This document shows positions 6,413-11,769 of a DNA stretch of 32,314 nucleotides, in pieces (the first letter of the stretch is position 1; each line of letters begins with the position of its first letter). Location of the stretch: positions 1 to 32,314 of IMG/VR virus record IMGVR_UViG_3300025889_000538, one strand, 5' to 3'. The position numbers were made by a program, and so were the translations under genes. The notes beneath the pieces were generated by a model. The model saw nothing but the letters and a program-made list of their open reading frames with translations, did not search any database and was not told where the DNA came from. Source of the stretch: a virus.

Positions 6413-7919
6413 TTGTGCTCTCCAATGTGAGTGTGTTTTCTGGTGTCACAACGACGGGATCGCCGTTGTGGATGTGTCGCGCGATCACGACAAGCTGTTC
6501 GGCTTGTTGTTTCGTGAGCGTGCCGACTCGCTGTCCAAGCGAGCCATCTGGTGAGCCGACGGTGTTCAACGCACAGTTGAACATGTCGTCGACGTCGGTC
6601 AGTTTGGCGAACGCAAGAAGCGCTCGACCGATCTCGAACCTGCGCACTGACGGCACTTGTGTGATCGACACAGAGTATCCGTCTGCTTTCGCGGCTGCTG
6701 TCTGTTGGTTCAACCAGGCGCGTTCCTGGTCGTTCAGTTTCGCGACGTGCGCTTCGAGTTTTTCGACAGCTTTCTCGTCGGCGTGTTCTGTGTCGTCCGG
6801 TCTTGGCGCTGCCGCCTGCCGTTTCGGTGCACGCTTTGCTTTCGGTGCAGGCTCGGCCGCAGCCATGAACGGCATTTCGTGTTCGGCTTCCAACGCCGCC
6901 AGGATCTCGTCGACTCGTTTCAACTGTGTCTCGTCGGCGGTCGCCAGTTTCGACAGGGCAGGATAGTTCGCTGGCCAGGCAGCGACGAGTTGTTCGCCAT
7001 GTCCGGCAGCTTTCAGCTGTTTTGCTCGTGCGACAAGCGTGTCGATCGCGACTGTTTCCTTCGGCATTGCTTTCTGGATGGCGCGTGTTTCGTCTCGTCT
7101 TGCGGTCCACCAGGCGTGCATCGCTACCCAGTGCGCTTGCGCGGCGGCGAGGTCGATCGGGAACGTTTCGCATCCTTCCGGTTTGATCGACACGACAAGA
7201 CCGTGATCGAACTTCGGTATGCGCGCGCGTCCAGGAACGCCGTCGATATCGATGATGCAGTATTCAGCGTTGCAAGCGGCAGCGATCTGTGCGCCTTCTT
7301 CTGCGTACGCGCCGTGTCGCGAGCTTCGGGTCCTGGTTTTCCAGTCGATCGCGACATTCTGACCGTTGATTTTCACCCACGCGTCAGCGGTCCCTCCGTA
7401 GCCGTATCCGTGCAGGGTGCGGTTGAACACGACGATTTCTTTGCCGATCAGTTCTGGCTGATGCTTGTCGAACCAGGTGCGAATCGCGTTCAGATACAGC
7501 TTTGCTTCAGGCAGCGATTCTGCGGGAACGTTCCAGGCGGCCAGGTCGAGCGCTGTCGGTTCGGTTGGTTCGTCACCGAGAAGCATTTGTTCTGCCCAAT
7601 AGTGAACGATCGTGCCGCGTCCTGCCGCGACTTTCAGATCGTCGGTGTTGATGTCACGCAACCATTTTGCGCGCTCGTCCGGTTCCATCGCTGCGAGCGC
7701 GATGAACGTGTCAGCGTCGCTTGCTGCGATGCGTCGAATAGCGACGTTCGTCCAGTCGCTCCCTGACGCTTTCTTGACAGCGCTGATCGACGGTCCACGC
7801 CAGTCGGACGCGGCAGCGATCGCGCATGTGGGTTGCGGGTCGGTGTACCAGCGTTCGTGGAACCGTCCGACTTTCACGCGGAACAGTTCCGGATCGGCAG
7901 CTTTCATCAGTTCTTTCAT
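6405..7919 (-). CDS. Cas4/RecB-like PD-(D/E)XK exonuclease
   Basis: This 504-residue protein has an N-terminal nuclease domain (about 30-260). Motifs: GRGTIVH (H106), EIVVF (E161), GGTADAWV (D179), AIDWKT (D192, K194) and a QIAAA helix (Q211), the layout of Cas4/RecB-family nucleases found in many actinophages. Asp occupies the second catalytic position, where Glu is commoner; both are accepted in PD-(D/E)XK. After an Ala/Lys/Pro-rich linker (about 345-370) there is a second helical domain without a recognisable motif. Its likely role is DNA end processing in recombination with the SSB-like protein encoded just downstream. AAGGAG lies about seven bases before the ATG and overlaps the end of the preceding tiny gene. 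Confidence 0.8.
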   Translation of the reverse strand: MKELMKAADPELFRVKVGRFHERWYTDPQPTCAIAAASDWRGPSISAVKKASGSDWTNVAIRRIAASDADTFIALAAMEPDERAKWLRDINTDDLKVAAGRGTIVHYWAEQMLLGDEPTEPTALDLAAWNVPAESLPEAKLYLNAIRTWFDKHQPELIGKEIVVFNRTLHGYGYGGTADAWVKINGQNVAIDWKTRTRSSRHGAYAEEGAQIAAACNAEYCIIDIDGVPGRARIPKFDHGLVVSIKPEGCETFPIDLAAAQAHWVAMHAWWTARRDETRAIQKAMPKETVAIDTLVARAKQLKAAGHGEQLVAAWPANYPALSKLATADETQLKRVDEILAALEAEHEMPFMAAAEPAPKAKRAPKRQAAAPRPDDTEHADEKAVEKLEAHVAKLNDQERAWLNQQTAAAKADGYSVSITQVPSVRRFEIGRALLAFAKLTDVDDMFNCALNTVGSPDGSLGQRVGTLTKQQAEQLVVIARHIHNGDPVVVTPENTLTLESTNV

Positions 7920-8047
7920 TGTGCAGTCTCCTTCATTTTCCGTCCGCCGCCAGTGTGACGGCTGCAGGTCGGTGGTTGTGTCGGTCGAATATATAGAACG
8001 ATCCGCGCGTTACACGCCGGACACGTCCACGTCGACGTTTCCTTCAT
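7916..8047 (-). CDS. 43-residue zinc-finger protein
   Basis: This small gene is coupled to the nuclease by an ATGA overlap and is preceded by CGGAGG about eight bases before its ATG. The product begins MKETSTWTCPACNAR; CPAC and a downstream CSRH could bind one zinc. Its 5' part overlaps the 3' part of the upstream small gene in another frame by 38 bases. The function is unknown. The evidence is the ribosome site, the coupled stop and the metal-ligand spacing. Confidence 0.6.
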   Translation of the reverse strand: MKETSTWTCPACNARIVLYIRPTQPPTCSRHTGGGRKMKETAQ

Positions 8048-8159
8048 CGGTCGGCTTCCTCCGTTCAATCAACGCGCACGTTTTGCATAACGTTCTTTTG
8101 TCTGATCGCGGTTTGTTGTATCTGCGCATGCACCGGAAACAGGTTCGCCACACGTACAT
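8010..8159 (-). CDS. 49-residue basic zinc-ribbon protein
   Basis: The gene starts at the ATG of a TGATG junction with the preceding coiled-coil gene. The product begins MYVWRTCFRCMRRY. It has CFRC and CKTC pairs separated by 15 residues and many Arg/Lys, which suggests a nucleic-acid-binding zinc ribbon; the C-terminus turns acidic. It overlaps the next gene by 38 bases. No specific function is recognised. Confidence 0.6.
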   Translation of the reverse strand: MYVWRTCFRCMRRYNKPRSDKRTLCKTCALIERRKPTDEGNVDVDVSGV

Positions 8160-8293
8160 CAGTCCGGCGTCCTAGCTTCGGCTTCGAGACGCATGATTTC
8201 GGCTCGCAGGTTGACGACAAGCTCGGACAGTTCTTCGTTTCTGCGGCGCAACGTTTCGATCAACAGTTGCAGCGAGGCGGTCGTGTCAGTCAT
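8159..8293 (-). CDS. 44-residue coiled-coil protein
   Basis: The gene is coupled to the membrane-protein gene by ATGA (8290-8293) and to the next gene by TGATG. The product (begins MTDTTASLQLL) is almost entirely one predicted helix with leucine-heptad spacing (L8, L11, L15, L22, L25, L29, L36), so it probably dimerises as a coiled coil. Given its place just after a transglycosylase and a membrane peptide, it could be a spanin- or holin-accessory component, but that is only inference. Confidence 0.6.
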   Translation of the reverse strand: MTDTTASLQLLIETLRRRNEELSELVVNLRAEIMRLEAEARTPD

Positions 8294-8424
8294 GGTTTGC
8301 ACGTCCTGCAGTGAATGAACTGACAGTTGCAGGCCTGTTTCACTGGTCGTCGTTTGATACCAAGCAAGATCAGTTCGACCGCGAGCGCGAGCGCGAGCAC
8401 GATGATCACGTCTGTTGCTGTCAC
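8290..8424 (-). CDS. 44-residue membrane protein with Cys-rich tail (GTG start)
   Basis: The gene starts at a GTG with an excellent AAGGAGG a few bases upstream, inside the 3' end of the transglycosylase gene (GTGA overlap). Residues about 5-23 form one transmembrane segment rich in Ile, Val, Leu and Ala. Then come basic IKRRP and a tail with four cysteines (CNC, then C39 and C42). Being coupled to a peptidoglycan hydrolase, it may be a holin-like or anchoring peptide. The Cys tail could bind metal or be modified; neither can be decided from sequence. Confidence 0.6.
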   Translation of the reverse strand: MTATDVIIVLALALAVELILLGIKRRPVKQACNCQFIHCRTCKP

Positions 8425-9014
8425 AACGCCTCCTTCAGTTCGCACCAGTGACCGACGCGATCTGGTGTCGACATGTACCACGGGCTGAAACCGCATCTGA
8501 ACTCGTCCAATCCTTCATGCATCTCGTACAGGTAGTGAGCGAGTGCAAGGTTAGCAGCAGGGTGCAACAACGCGTCCTGGCTGAAACCGAGCCGTTCGAA
8601 TCTTGCGCCGTGAGCTTCCCAGTTCAGTTGCATCAACCCGTAATCGTTCGTGTGTGACACGACTGTCGGTCGACACGACGATTCACGAAACATGATTTCG
8701 TCGACGATCGGCAGCAGTTCTCCCGGCCATCCAGCTCCGAGCGCGATCGTCCAGTAATCAGGGCAGTGCGCGTCGGCAGGGACGCGTGGACTGGCTGGTG
8801 CCGGTTCGCGTTGTTCGTCCGCCCAGATCACGTTAGCGGTGATCTGCACTGAACGCACCGGTGTCGGAACGGCTGTTGTGGTTGTCGTGTCCAATGTCGG
8901 ATGCTTGTACACGGTGACGGGTACGGGCGGCCGGTCGATGGCGAGTTCGATGTCGTCGCCTGGTGCGATGGCGATGAGCGCGAGCAGGCCTGCTGCGGTA
9001 GCGAGTGTCTTCAT
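8421..9014 (-). CDS. Secreted SLT-type lytic transglycosylase
   Basis: This 197-residue peptidoglycan hydrolase has a Sec-type signal segment (MKTLATAAGLLALIAIAPG). A Thr/Pro-rich linker follows (about 38-80), then a lysozyme-like transglycosylase domain. The catalytic Glu is E111 in MFRESSCRP, and YGLMQLNW (125-132) is the conserved substrate-groove motif. The ATG at 9014 overlaps the resolvase stop (TGATG). It lies among replication and early genes, far from the amidase/holin lysis module, so it may remodel the wall from outside or act in lysis with the membrane peptide downstream. Resemblance to actinobacterial resuscitation-type or SLT enzymes is possible. Confidence 0.85.
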   Translation of the reverse strand: MKTLATAAGLLALIAIAPGDDIELAIDRPPVPVTVYKHPTLDTTTTTAVPTPVRSVQITANVIWADEQREPAPASPRVPADAHCPDYWTIALGAGWPGELLPIVDEIMFRESSCRPTVVSHTNDYGLMQLNWEAHGARFERLGFSQDALLHPAANLALAHYLYEMHEGLDEFRCGFSPWYMSTPDRVGHWCELKEAL

Positions 9015-9349
9015 CAGAGCACCTCGTTGAGTATGGCGACGAACATTTCGCCGGTCATCACGCAATAAAACTTGCCGCCGTCTGTGGTGCCGCGCGGTTT
9101 GATCGCGACACAGCCGTATTCGGCGCCGTCGTTTTCCATCTCGCGTTCGAGTTCACGAAGCCATCCTGGAAGATCAAGCTTCGCTGCTGACTTCACCTCG
9201 ATTACCGTGTTCGGGATCCCGCTGATGTCGCCGCGGTCGTGTTGACCTGTCAGCCGGCGGCGTTCAGCTGGCCATCCTCGTCGTTTCAAGAAGTCGACGA
9301 ACTGGTTTTCACCGGTTCGTCCCTTCGCTTTGATGCTTGCAGAGTTCAT
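9014..9349 (-). CDS. Holliday-junction-resolvase-like PD-(D/E)XK nuclease
   Basis: This 111-residue nuclease contains GRTGENQFVDFLKRRGW (about 10-27), with the conserved Glu of motif I. RGDISGIPNTVIEVKSAAK (about 39-57) is the D...ExK core, D41 and E51-V-K53. This matches small archaeal/phage Hjc-type resolvases and related restriction-fold nucleases. It would process branched replication or packaging intermediates. It is the first gene downstream of the left minus-strand promoter, and the ribosome site AAGGAGACACTGCCC before ATG is the standard initiation cassette of this phage. Confidence 0.75.
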   Translation of the reverse strand: MNSASIKAKGRTGENQFVDFLKRRGWPAERRRLTGQHDRGDISGIPNTVIEVKSAAKLDLPGWLRELEREMENDGAEYGCVAIKPRGTTDGGKFYCVMTGEMFVAILNEVL

Positions 9350-9395
9350 GGGCAGTGTCTCCTTCCGTTCGTCCTGGTTGGCGACGAACTACACC

Positions 9396-9424
9396 AATGT
9401 AACCATGTTCTCAAAAACTTGCAC
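9396..9424 (-). promoter_or_regulatory. Minus-strand promoter of the left divergent pair
   Basis: On the minus strand GTGCAA (9424-9419) is followed after exactly 17 bases by TACATT (9401-9396), preceded by TGGT. The same -35-like GTGCA(A/T) with 17-base spacing recurs at two other predicted promoters in this window. Transcription would start near 9389 and give a leader of about 40 bases before the resolvase ATG. It would drive the long leftward replication operon. Confidence 0.5.
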
Positions 9425-9456
9425 ATAGGGGGTCCCCCTCTCTTCACATTCGTGGT

Positions 9457-9462
9457 TATAAT
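9457..9462 (+). promoter_or_regulatory. -10 element of a leaderless plus-strand promoter
   Basis: A perfect TATAAT lies in TTCGTGGTTATAATGA, shared base for base with the right plus-strand promoter at 11486-11491. The A of the downstream ATG (9469) is seven bases after the end of the hexamer, where the first transcribed base is expected, so the mRNA would have no leader. No GTGCAA -35 is present: a GGGGG-T-CCCCC palindrome (about 9428-9438) sits in that region instead. Confidence 0.6.
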
Positions 9463-9468
9463 GAAGAC

Positions 9469-9618
9469 ATGACCAACAGCTACACCAAGACAGACACCGA
9501 TCACTTCATCGACGAGATGGTCGCTAGCGCGATCGACCTGCTCGAAAAGGGGAATCTCACTGATGAGCAGCGCGAGTTCGTTGCCAGGATCATCGACAAG
9601 ACACTCGAAGTCTTCTAA
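9469..9618 (+). CDS. 49-residue acidic helical protein, probably leaderless
   Basis: This is the first gene of the left plus-strand operon. The product begins MTNSYTKTDTDHFIDEMV and is acidic and largely helical, with an Asp/Glu-rich middle and a TDEQREFVARIID helix. No Shine-Dalgarno precedes the ATG; the predicted transcription start coincides with it, so it probably uses leaderless initiation, which is frequent in Actinobacteria. No family is recognised. As part of a short divergent operon with its own terminator, it could be an early host-takeover or regulatory protein (inference). Confidence 0.6.
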   Translation: MTNSYTKTDTDHFIDEMVASAIDLLEKGNLTDEQREFVARIIDKTLEVF

Positions 9619-9638
9619 CCAACCAACGAGGAGAACAC

Positions 9639-9854
9639 ATGCCAACACCAATCACTGAACACCGAGGTTTCCTGATTGTCGCCGTTGTCGACGACGACAC
9701 CGGACGCATCGATTATTACGACGTTCACGATTTCACGTGGGGAGACTGGACCGAAGAAGAACCCATCTCGTCGTTCATACCGACAAAGAAAGCAGCGCGC
9801 GAGTTCATCGCTAACGAACTTCGTTGGCGCAAAATGCGTAATCGCTTCCGCTGA
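9639..9854 (+). CDS. 71-residue hypothetical protein
   Basis: This is the second gene of the left plus-strand operon. GAGGAG lies nine bases before the ATG, inside a CCAACCAACGAGGAG leader like those of other genes here. The product opens with a beta-rich segment (RGFLIVAVVDDDTGRIDYYD) followed by a helix ending in basic RWRKMRNRFR. The layout resembles small single-domain phage proteins in which an antiparallel sheet packs on a helix. No function is recognised. The gene ends 13 bases before the terminator hairpin. Confidence 0.6.
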   Translation: MPTPITEHRGFLIVAVVDDDTGRIDYYDVHDFTWGDWTEEEPISSFIPTKKAAREFIANELRWRKMRNRFR

Positions 9855-9867
9855 CCGTCACAATCTG

Positions 9868-9898
9868 AGCGCCCGTGTCCGTCCTGGACACGGGCGCT
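9868..9898. terminator. Bidirectional terminator hairpin, copy 1
   Basis: GCGCCCGTGTCC (9869-9880) and GGACACGGGCGC (9886-9897) form a perfect 12-bp stem with loop GTCCT, extended by an A-T pair. TTT-CTC-ATTT follows on the plus strand. It lies between the convergent stops of the plus gene (9854) and a minus gene (9902). A nearly identical hairpin ends the second plus-strand operon at 12077-12111. Confidence 0.75.
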
Positions 9899-9901
9899 TT
9901 C

Positions 9902-10057
9902 TCATTTCCGTTCAAGCGCACGATCACACGCGTCGACGAGATCTGCGAGCATGGAGCGCGTAAACGCGGCCGCCTTCGCTTCGTCCAACGCTGCGATCAT
10001 CGCGATCGCGACCGCTTTCACCTGCTGCGGACTCGCGTCCTTCGTCGCCAACTTCAT
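9902..10057 (-). CDS. 51-residue helical protein
   Basis: GGGAGG lies six bases before the ATG at 10057. The product begins MKLATKDASPQQVKAVAIAM and is alanine-rich and amphipathic, probably two helices, ending in DACDRALERK. It overlaps most of the 3' half of the zinc-ribbon frame (9924-10157) in another reading frame. The good ribosome site and regular codon use suggest this is the principal product of the overlap. The function is unknown. Confidence 0.6.
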   Translation of the reverse strand: MKLATKDASPQQVKAVAIAMIAALDEAKAAAFTRSMLADLVDACDRALERK

Positions 10058-10157
10058 CAACAACCTCCCTGGAACTCGCGCACTGATGCGACGGATGCAA
10101 ATACGCTGCCGGTGTCATGAACACGGTCAGGCAGCGCAAGCATCGTACGACGTTCAC
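9924..10157 (-). CDS. Zinc-ribbon protein with GTG start, long overlap
   Basis: A GTG at 10157 overlaps the upstream stop (GTGA). The first about 30 residues carry CLRC (6-9) and a later H-x3-H-x-C cluster, a small zinc-binding module. The remaining residues (to 77) are Glu/Asp/Arg/Gly/Ser-rich and coincide with the reverse-strand gene 9902-10057 in another frame, so this tail looks like out-of-frame readthrough. Either the protein tolerates a junk-like tail, or a frameshift or sequence error has removed an earlier stop. I recognise no function. Confidence 0.45.
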   Translation of the reverse strand: MNVVRCLRCLTVFMTPAAYLHPSHQCASSREVVDEVGDEGRESAAGESGRDRDDRSVGRSEGGRVYALHARRSRRRV

Positions 10158-10390
10158 AGCAAACCTCGCGATCGAAGCTCGTCACTCAACACGTCCCACA
10201 TGCCGCGATCATCGTCGATATTCGACACCCAGGTTTCGATCGCGTTGTTCAGATCAGGATGACTGTCGAGCATGTCGACAAGCAGTTGACCGATGCGCGC
10301 GTTGTGCCGCCGTTGCGTCTGCCCAGACAGATCGCGTTTAGCGATGTCCACCAGGTGGAACAGTTCGCGAATGTCTGCGCGTGCGATCAT
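10154..10390 (-). CDS. 78-residue hypothetical protein
   Basis: The gene is coupled to its neighbours on both sides by four-base overlaps (ATGA upstream, GTGA downstream). The product begins MIARADIRELFHLVDIAKRD and looks all-helical with alternating acidic and basic residues. The C-terminal half is WVSNIDDDRGMWDVLSDEL. No transmembrane segment or metal motif is seen and no family is recognised. Its place in an accessory operon of tiny proteins suggests an early or regulatory role, which is inference. Confidence 0.6.
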   Translation of the reverse strand: MIARADIRELFHLVDIAKRDLSGQTQRRHNARIGQLLVDMLDSHPDLNNAIETWVSNIDDDRGMWDVLSDELRSRGLL

Positions 10391-10593
10391 TGTCTGTTCT
10401 TTCTGATGATCCGCAAGTCACGATGATATTCGGCCCACGCGTCACGACACGGTTGGCACGGTTGTTCTCCGCGTCGAACGTGTCGTCTGTATGCGGACGC
10501 TGTTCCGCACGGCGATGTAGCTGGTCGTCCTGGTTGACCGGTTCTGGCGCCTCGCGCGGCTCGCCATTGTCGTTGATATTCGGCTGTCGCCAT
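10387..10593 (-). CDS. 68-residue Cys/His protein typical of actinophages
   Basis: The product begins MATAEYQRQWRAARGARTG. Its central block CGTASAYRRHVRRGEQPCQP (about 29-48), followed by a third Cys and a basic helix, matches a pattern I know from many small actinobacterial and actinophage proteins (CGT-x-SAYRRH-x-RRGE-x2-C-x2-C). The cysteines and His could bind one zinc, and the Arg content suggests nucleic-acid binding. The ATG at 10593 has AAGGAG eight bases upstream; the frame extends further up, but a start there would run into the hairpin region. The biochemical role is unknown. Confidence 0.65.
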   Translation of the reverse strand: MATAEYQRQWRAARGARTGQPGRPATSPCGTASAYRRHVRRGEQPCQPCRDAWAEYHRDLRIIRKNRQ

Positions 10594-10618
10594 TGTGTTC
10601 TCCTTGTGGGTATGTGGA

Positions 10619-10676
10619 AGCGGTCCGGCAGTCGGCACCAGGGGAAGGAGGGGTGTGCCGTTACTGCCGGACCGCT
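10619..10676. terminator. Long hairpin between small genes
   Basis: AGCGGTCCGGCAGT (10619-10632) pairs perfectly with ACTGCCGGACCGCT (10663-10676). Inside it CGGCAC (10633-10638) pairs with GTGCCG (10655-10660), with a two-base bulge and a 16-base purine-rich loop. It lies in the 108-base gap after the 10702-11094 gene and before the ribosome site at 10593. Without a U tract on either strand, it may be an intrinsic terminator of actinobacterial type, an attenuator or an RNA-stability element. Confidence 0.55.
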
Positions 10677-10701
10677 CGCGCGTTGCTGTGCGCGCGATCT
10701 G

Positions 10702-11094
10702 TTACATGTCGACCGTCACGCCGTCAGGCAACGTCAACGAAGGGATGAGCGCGTTGCGGATGTCGGCGATCCACGTGTCACCAGCGAAGTCGGTGATGTC
10801 GTCAACGAGTTGTTGTGTGGCGCTGAGGTTCGCTGCGCCGCATGACACAGTGAACATGATTTCAGGGTGCGCGTCGTAGGTTTCGTCGTCCGGATCGCCG
10901 TACACTCCGATCAGGATGACGTCGTCGTACGAAACCCAGACGCATTCTCCGTTGTCTCCCCACGGGATGATGCGTGCTGTGTGATCGTGGTGTGGTGCTT
11001 CAGCGTTCGGGAACGTGTCGTCGATCCACGCGTTGATGTTCGTGATGTCTTCGCCAGTGTACCTGTACACGTGTTCTGTGGTTGTGGTGTTCAT
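10702..11094 (-). CDS. 130-residue acidic hypothetical protein
   Basis: The product is strongly acidic and beta-rich, with His-containing HHDHTARIIPWG in the N-terminal third and a hydrophobic strand VILIGVYGDPDDE in the middle. It begins MNTTTTEHVYRYTGEDI. No family is recognised. The start is fixed by the standard cassette CCAACCAGGAGACACTGCCC before ATG. It is the second gene behind the right minus-strand promoter and is followed by the 10619-10676 hairpin, so expression may drop after it. Confidence 0.65.
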   Translation of the reverse strand: MNTTTTEHVYRYTGEDITNINAWIDDTFPNAEAPHHDHTARIIPWGDNGECVWVSYDDVILIGVYGDPDDETYDAHPEIMFTVSCGAANLSATQQLVDDITDFAGDTWIADIRNALIPSLTLPDGVTVDM

Positions 11095-11118
11095 GGGCAG
11101 TGTCTCCTGGTTGGTTGA
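11090..11118 (-). repeat. Translation-initiation cassette, copy of a 29-base direct repeat
   Basis: Bases 11090-11118 are identical to 11363-11391. On the minus strand the unit reads TCAACCAACCAGGAGACAC then TGCCCATGAA, so it carries a CAACCAACCA leader, the Shine-Dalgarno AGGAG and the start codon. Shorter versions precede genes at 9349, 4400, 25341 and 21521, and on the plus strand at 11543 and 11770. Confidence 0.7.
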
Positions 11119-11124
11119 TGGATT

Positions 11125-11367
11125 TCAGTAGTTGATTTCGATGATGGTTGCGCCGCTCGCGTTGAGACCGTAACCGCAGTCAGCATTGTTGGTCAGCCAG
11201 CGATGTGCTGCCGCCCTGGTCGCCCACACTTTCGCGTCCGACATGTTCGTGCTCGTGACAACGCAGCAGTGTTCCTGGTTGATTCCGACAACGAACCGAC
11301 TGCCGGCATGGTCGAACAGATCAGTCAAAATCATTATGTACTTCTTGGTCATGTCATTCATCTTCAT
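11125..11367 (-). CDS. 80-residue hypothetical protein
   Basis: This is the first gene of the right minus-strand operon. The product begins MKMNDMTKKYIMILTDLFDH. It has a beta-helix-beta character: a hydrophobic strand, then NQEHCCVVTSTN, then a Trp/Ala helix (AKVWATRAAAHRWLT) and a final strand ATIIEINY. Helix-plus-strand proteins of this size often bind other proteins, but no family is recognised. The start is set by the repeated AGGAGACACTGCCC cassette. Transcription is predicted from 11411. Confidence 0.6.
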   Translation of the reverse strand: MKMNDMTKKYIMILTDLFDHAGSRFVVGINQEHCCVVTSTNMSDAKVWATRAAAHRWLTNNADCGYGLNASGATIIEINY

Positions 11368-11391
11368 GGGCAGTGTCTCCTGGTTGGTTGA
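11363..11391 (-). repeat. Translation-initiation cassette, second copy of the 29-base repeat
   Basis: Identical to 11090-11118. Two genes 270 bases apart thus share exactly the same leader, ribosome site and start context, which suggests either duplication of the 5' region or strong selection for equal, efficient translation. Confidence 0.7.
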
Positions 11392-11417
11392 GGCCGACGT
11401 GTTCGACCGACACTCCT

Positions 11418-11446
11418 ACTATATACACGTTTTTGAGAACATGCAC
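11418..11446 (-). promoter_or_regulatory. Minus-strand promoter of the right divergent pair
   Basis: GTGCAT (11446-11441), 17 bases, then TATAGT (11423-11418) on the minus strand. Start is expected near 11411, with a 44-base leader to the ATG at 11367. Its -35 lies in the left arm of the 26-base palindrome, so one bound protein could control both directions. Confidence 0.55.
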
Positions 11447-11467
11447 ATACCCAACTAGCTATGTGCA
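11442..11467. promoter_or_regulatory. Palindromic operator-like element between divergent promoters
   Basis: TGCACATA (11442-11449), ten bases, TATGTGCA (11460-11467): a perfect 8-base inverted repeat with half-sites about 18 bases apart centre to centre. Each arm contains one of the two divergent -35 elements. A half-site, TGCACATA, recurs at 9420-9427 within the left divergent region. A dimeric repressor or activator site is a reasonable reading. Confidence 0.55.
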
Positions 11468-11491
11468 ACTCTTCACGTTCGTGGTTATAAT
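11463..11491 (+). promoter_or_regulatory. Plus-strand promoter of the right divergent pair
   Basis: GTGCAA (11463-11468), 17 bases, TATAAT (11486-11491). The block CTTCACGTTCGTGGTTATAATGA differs from the left plus promoter at only one position over the last 20 bases. Start is expected near 11498, giving a 45-base leader with AGGAG before the ATG at 11543. Confidence 0.65.
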
Positions 11492-11542
11492 GAGGTCACC
11501 AACCAGGGCGAACGCCCACCAACCAACCAGGAGACAACTAAC

Positions 11543-11743
11543 ATGAACAACACCAAGCACATCTACGAAGTCCAAGTCGGCGACAGGATCACCGCCTGCG
11601 GAGACACCACCTTCTCCGACACGTTCCACGTCAAGTGGATCGAAAGATTTCTTGACGGGAAGCCTTACTTCATCAGGGGAGACGGCGGCAAGGCGATCAT
11701 GACGGGCAACGGCGACGACCGCATTCTCACCCTGGCTGACTGA
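11543..11743 (+). CDS. 66-residue hypothetical protein
   Basis: This is the first gene of the right plus-strand operon, with CCAACCAGGAGACAACTAAC before the ATG. The product begins MNNTKHIYEVQVGDRITACG and looks like a small all-beta protein (VQVGDRI, FHVKWIERF, PYFIRGDGGKAIMTG), similar in feel to SH3-like or OB-like barrels. No family is recognised. The short divergent operon and own terminator suggest expression separate from the rest of the genome. Confidence 0.65.
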   Translation: MNNTKHIYEVQVGDRITACGDTTFSDTFHVKWIERFLDGKPYFIRGDGGKAIMTGNGDDRILTLAD

Positions 11744-11769
11744 CCGACCACCAACCAGGAGGACAACTG

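Noticed and set aside
6657-7766. A 369-codon plus-strand frame opposite the Cas4-like nuclease
   Set aside because: It is Cys/Arg/Phe-rich without domain features, and the opposite strand has intact nuclease motifs.
9421-9440. GGGGG-T-CCCCC palindrome as a terminator
   Set aside because: It lies directly upstream of a promoter core without a gene ending into it; more likely a protein-binding site or replaced -35 region.
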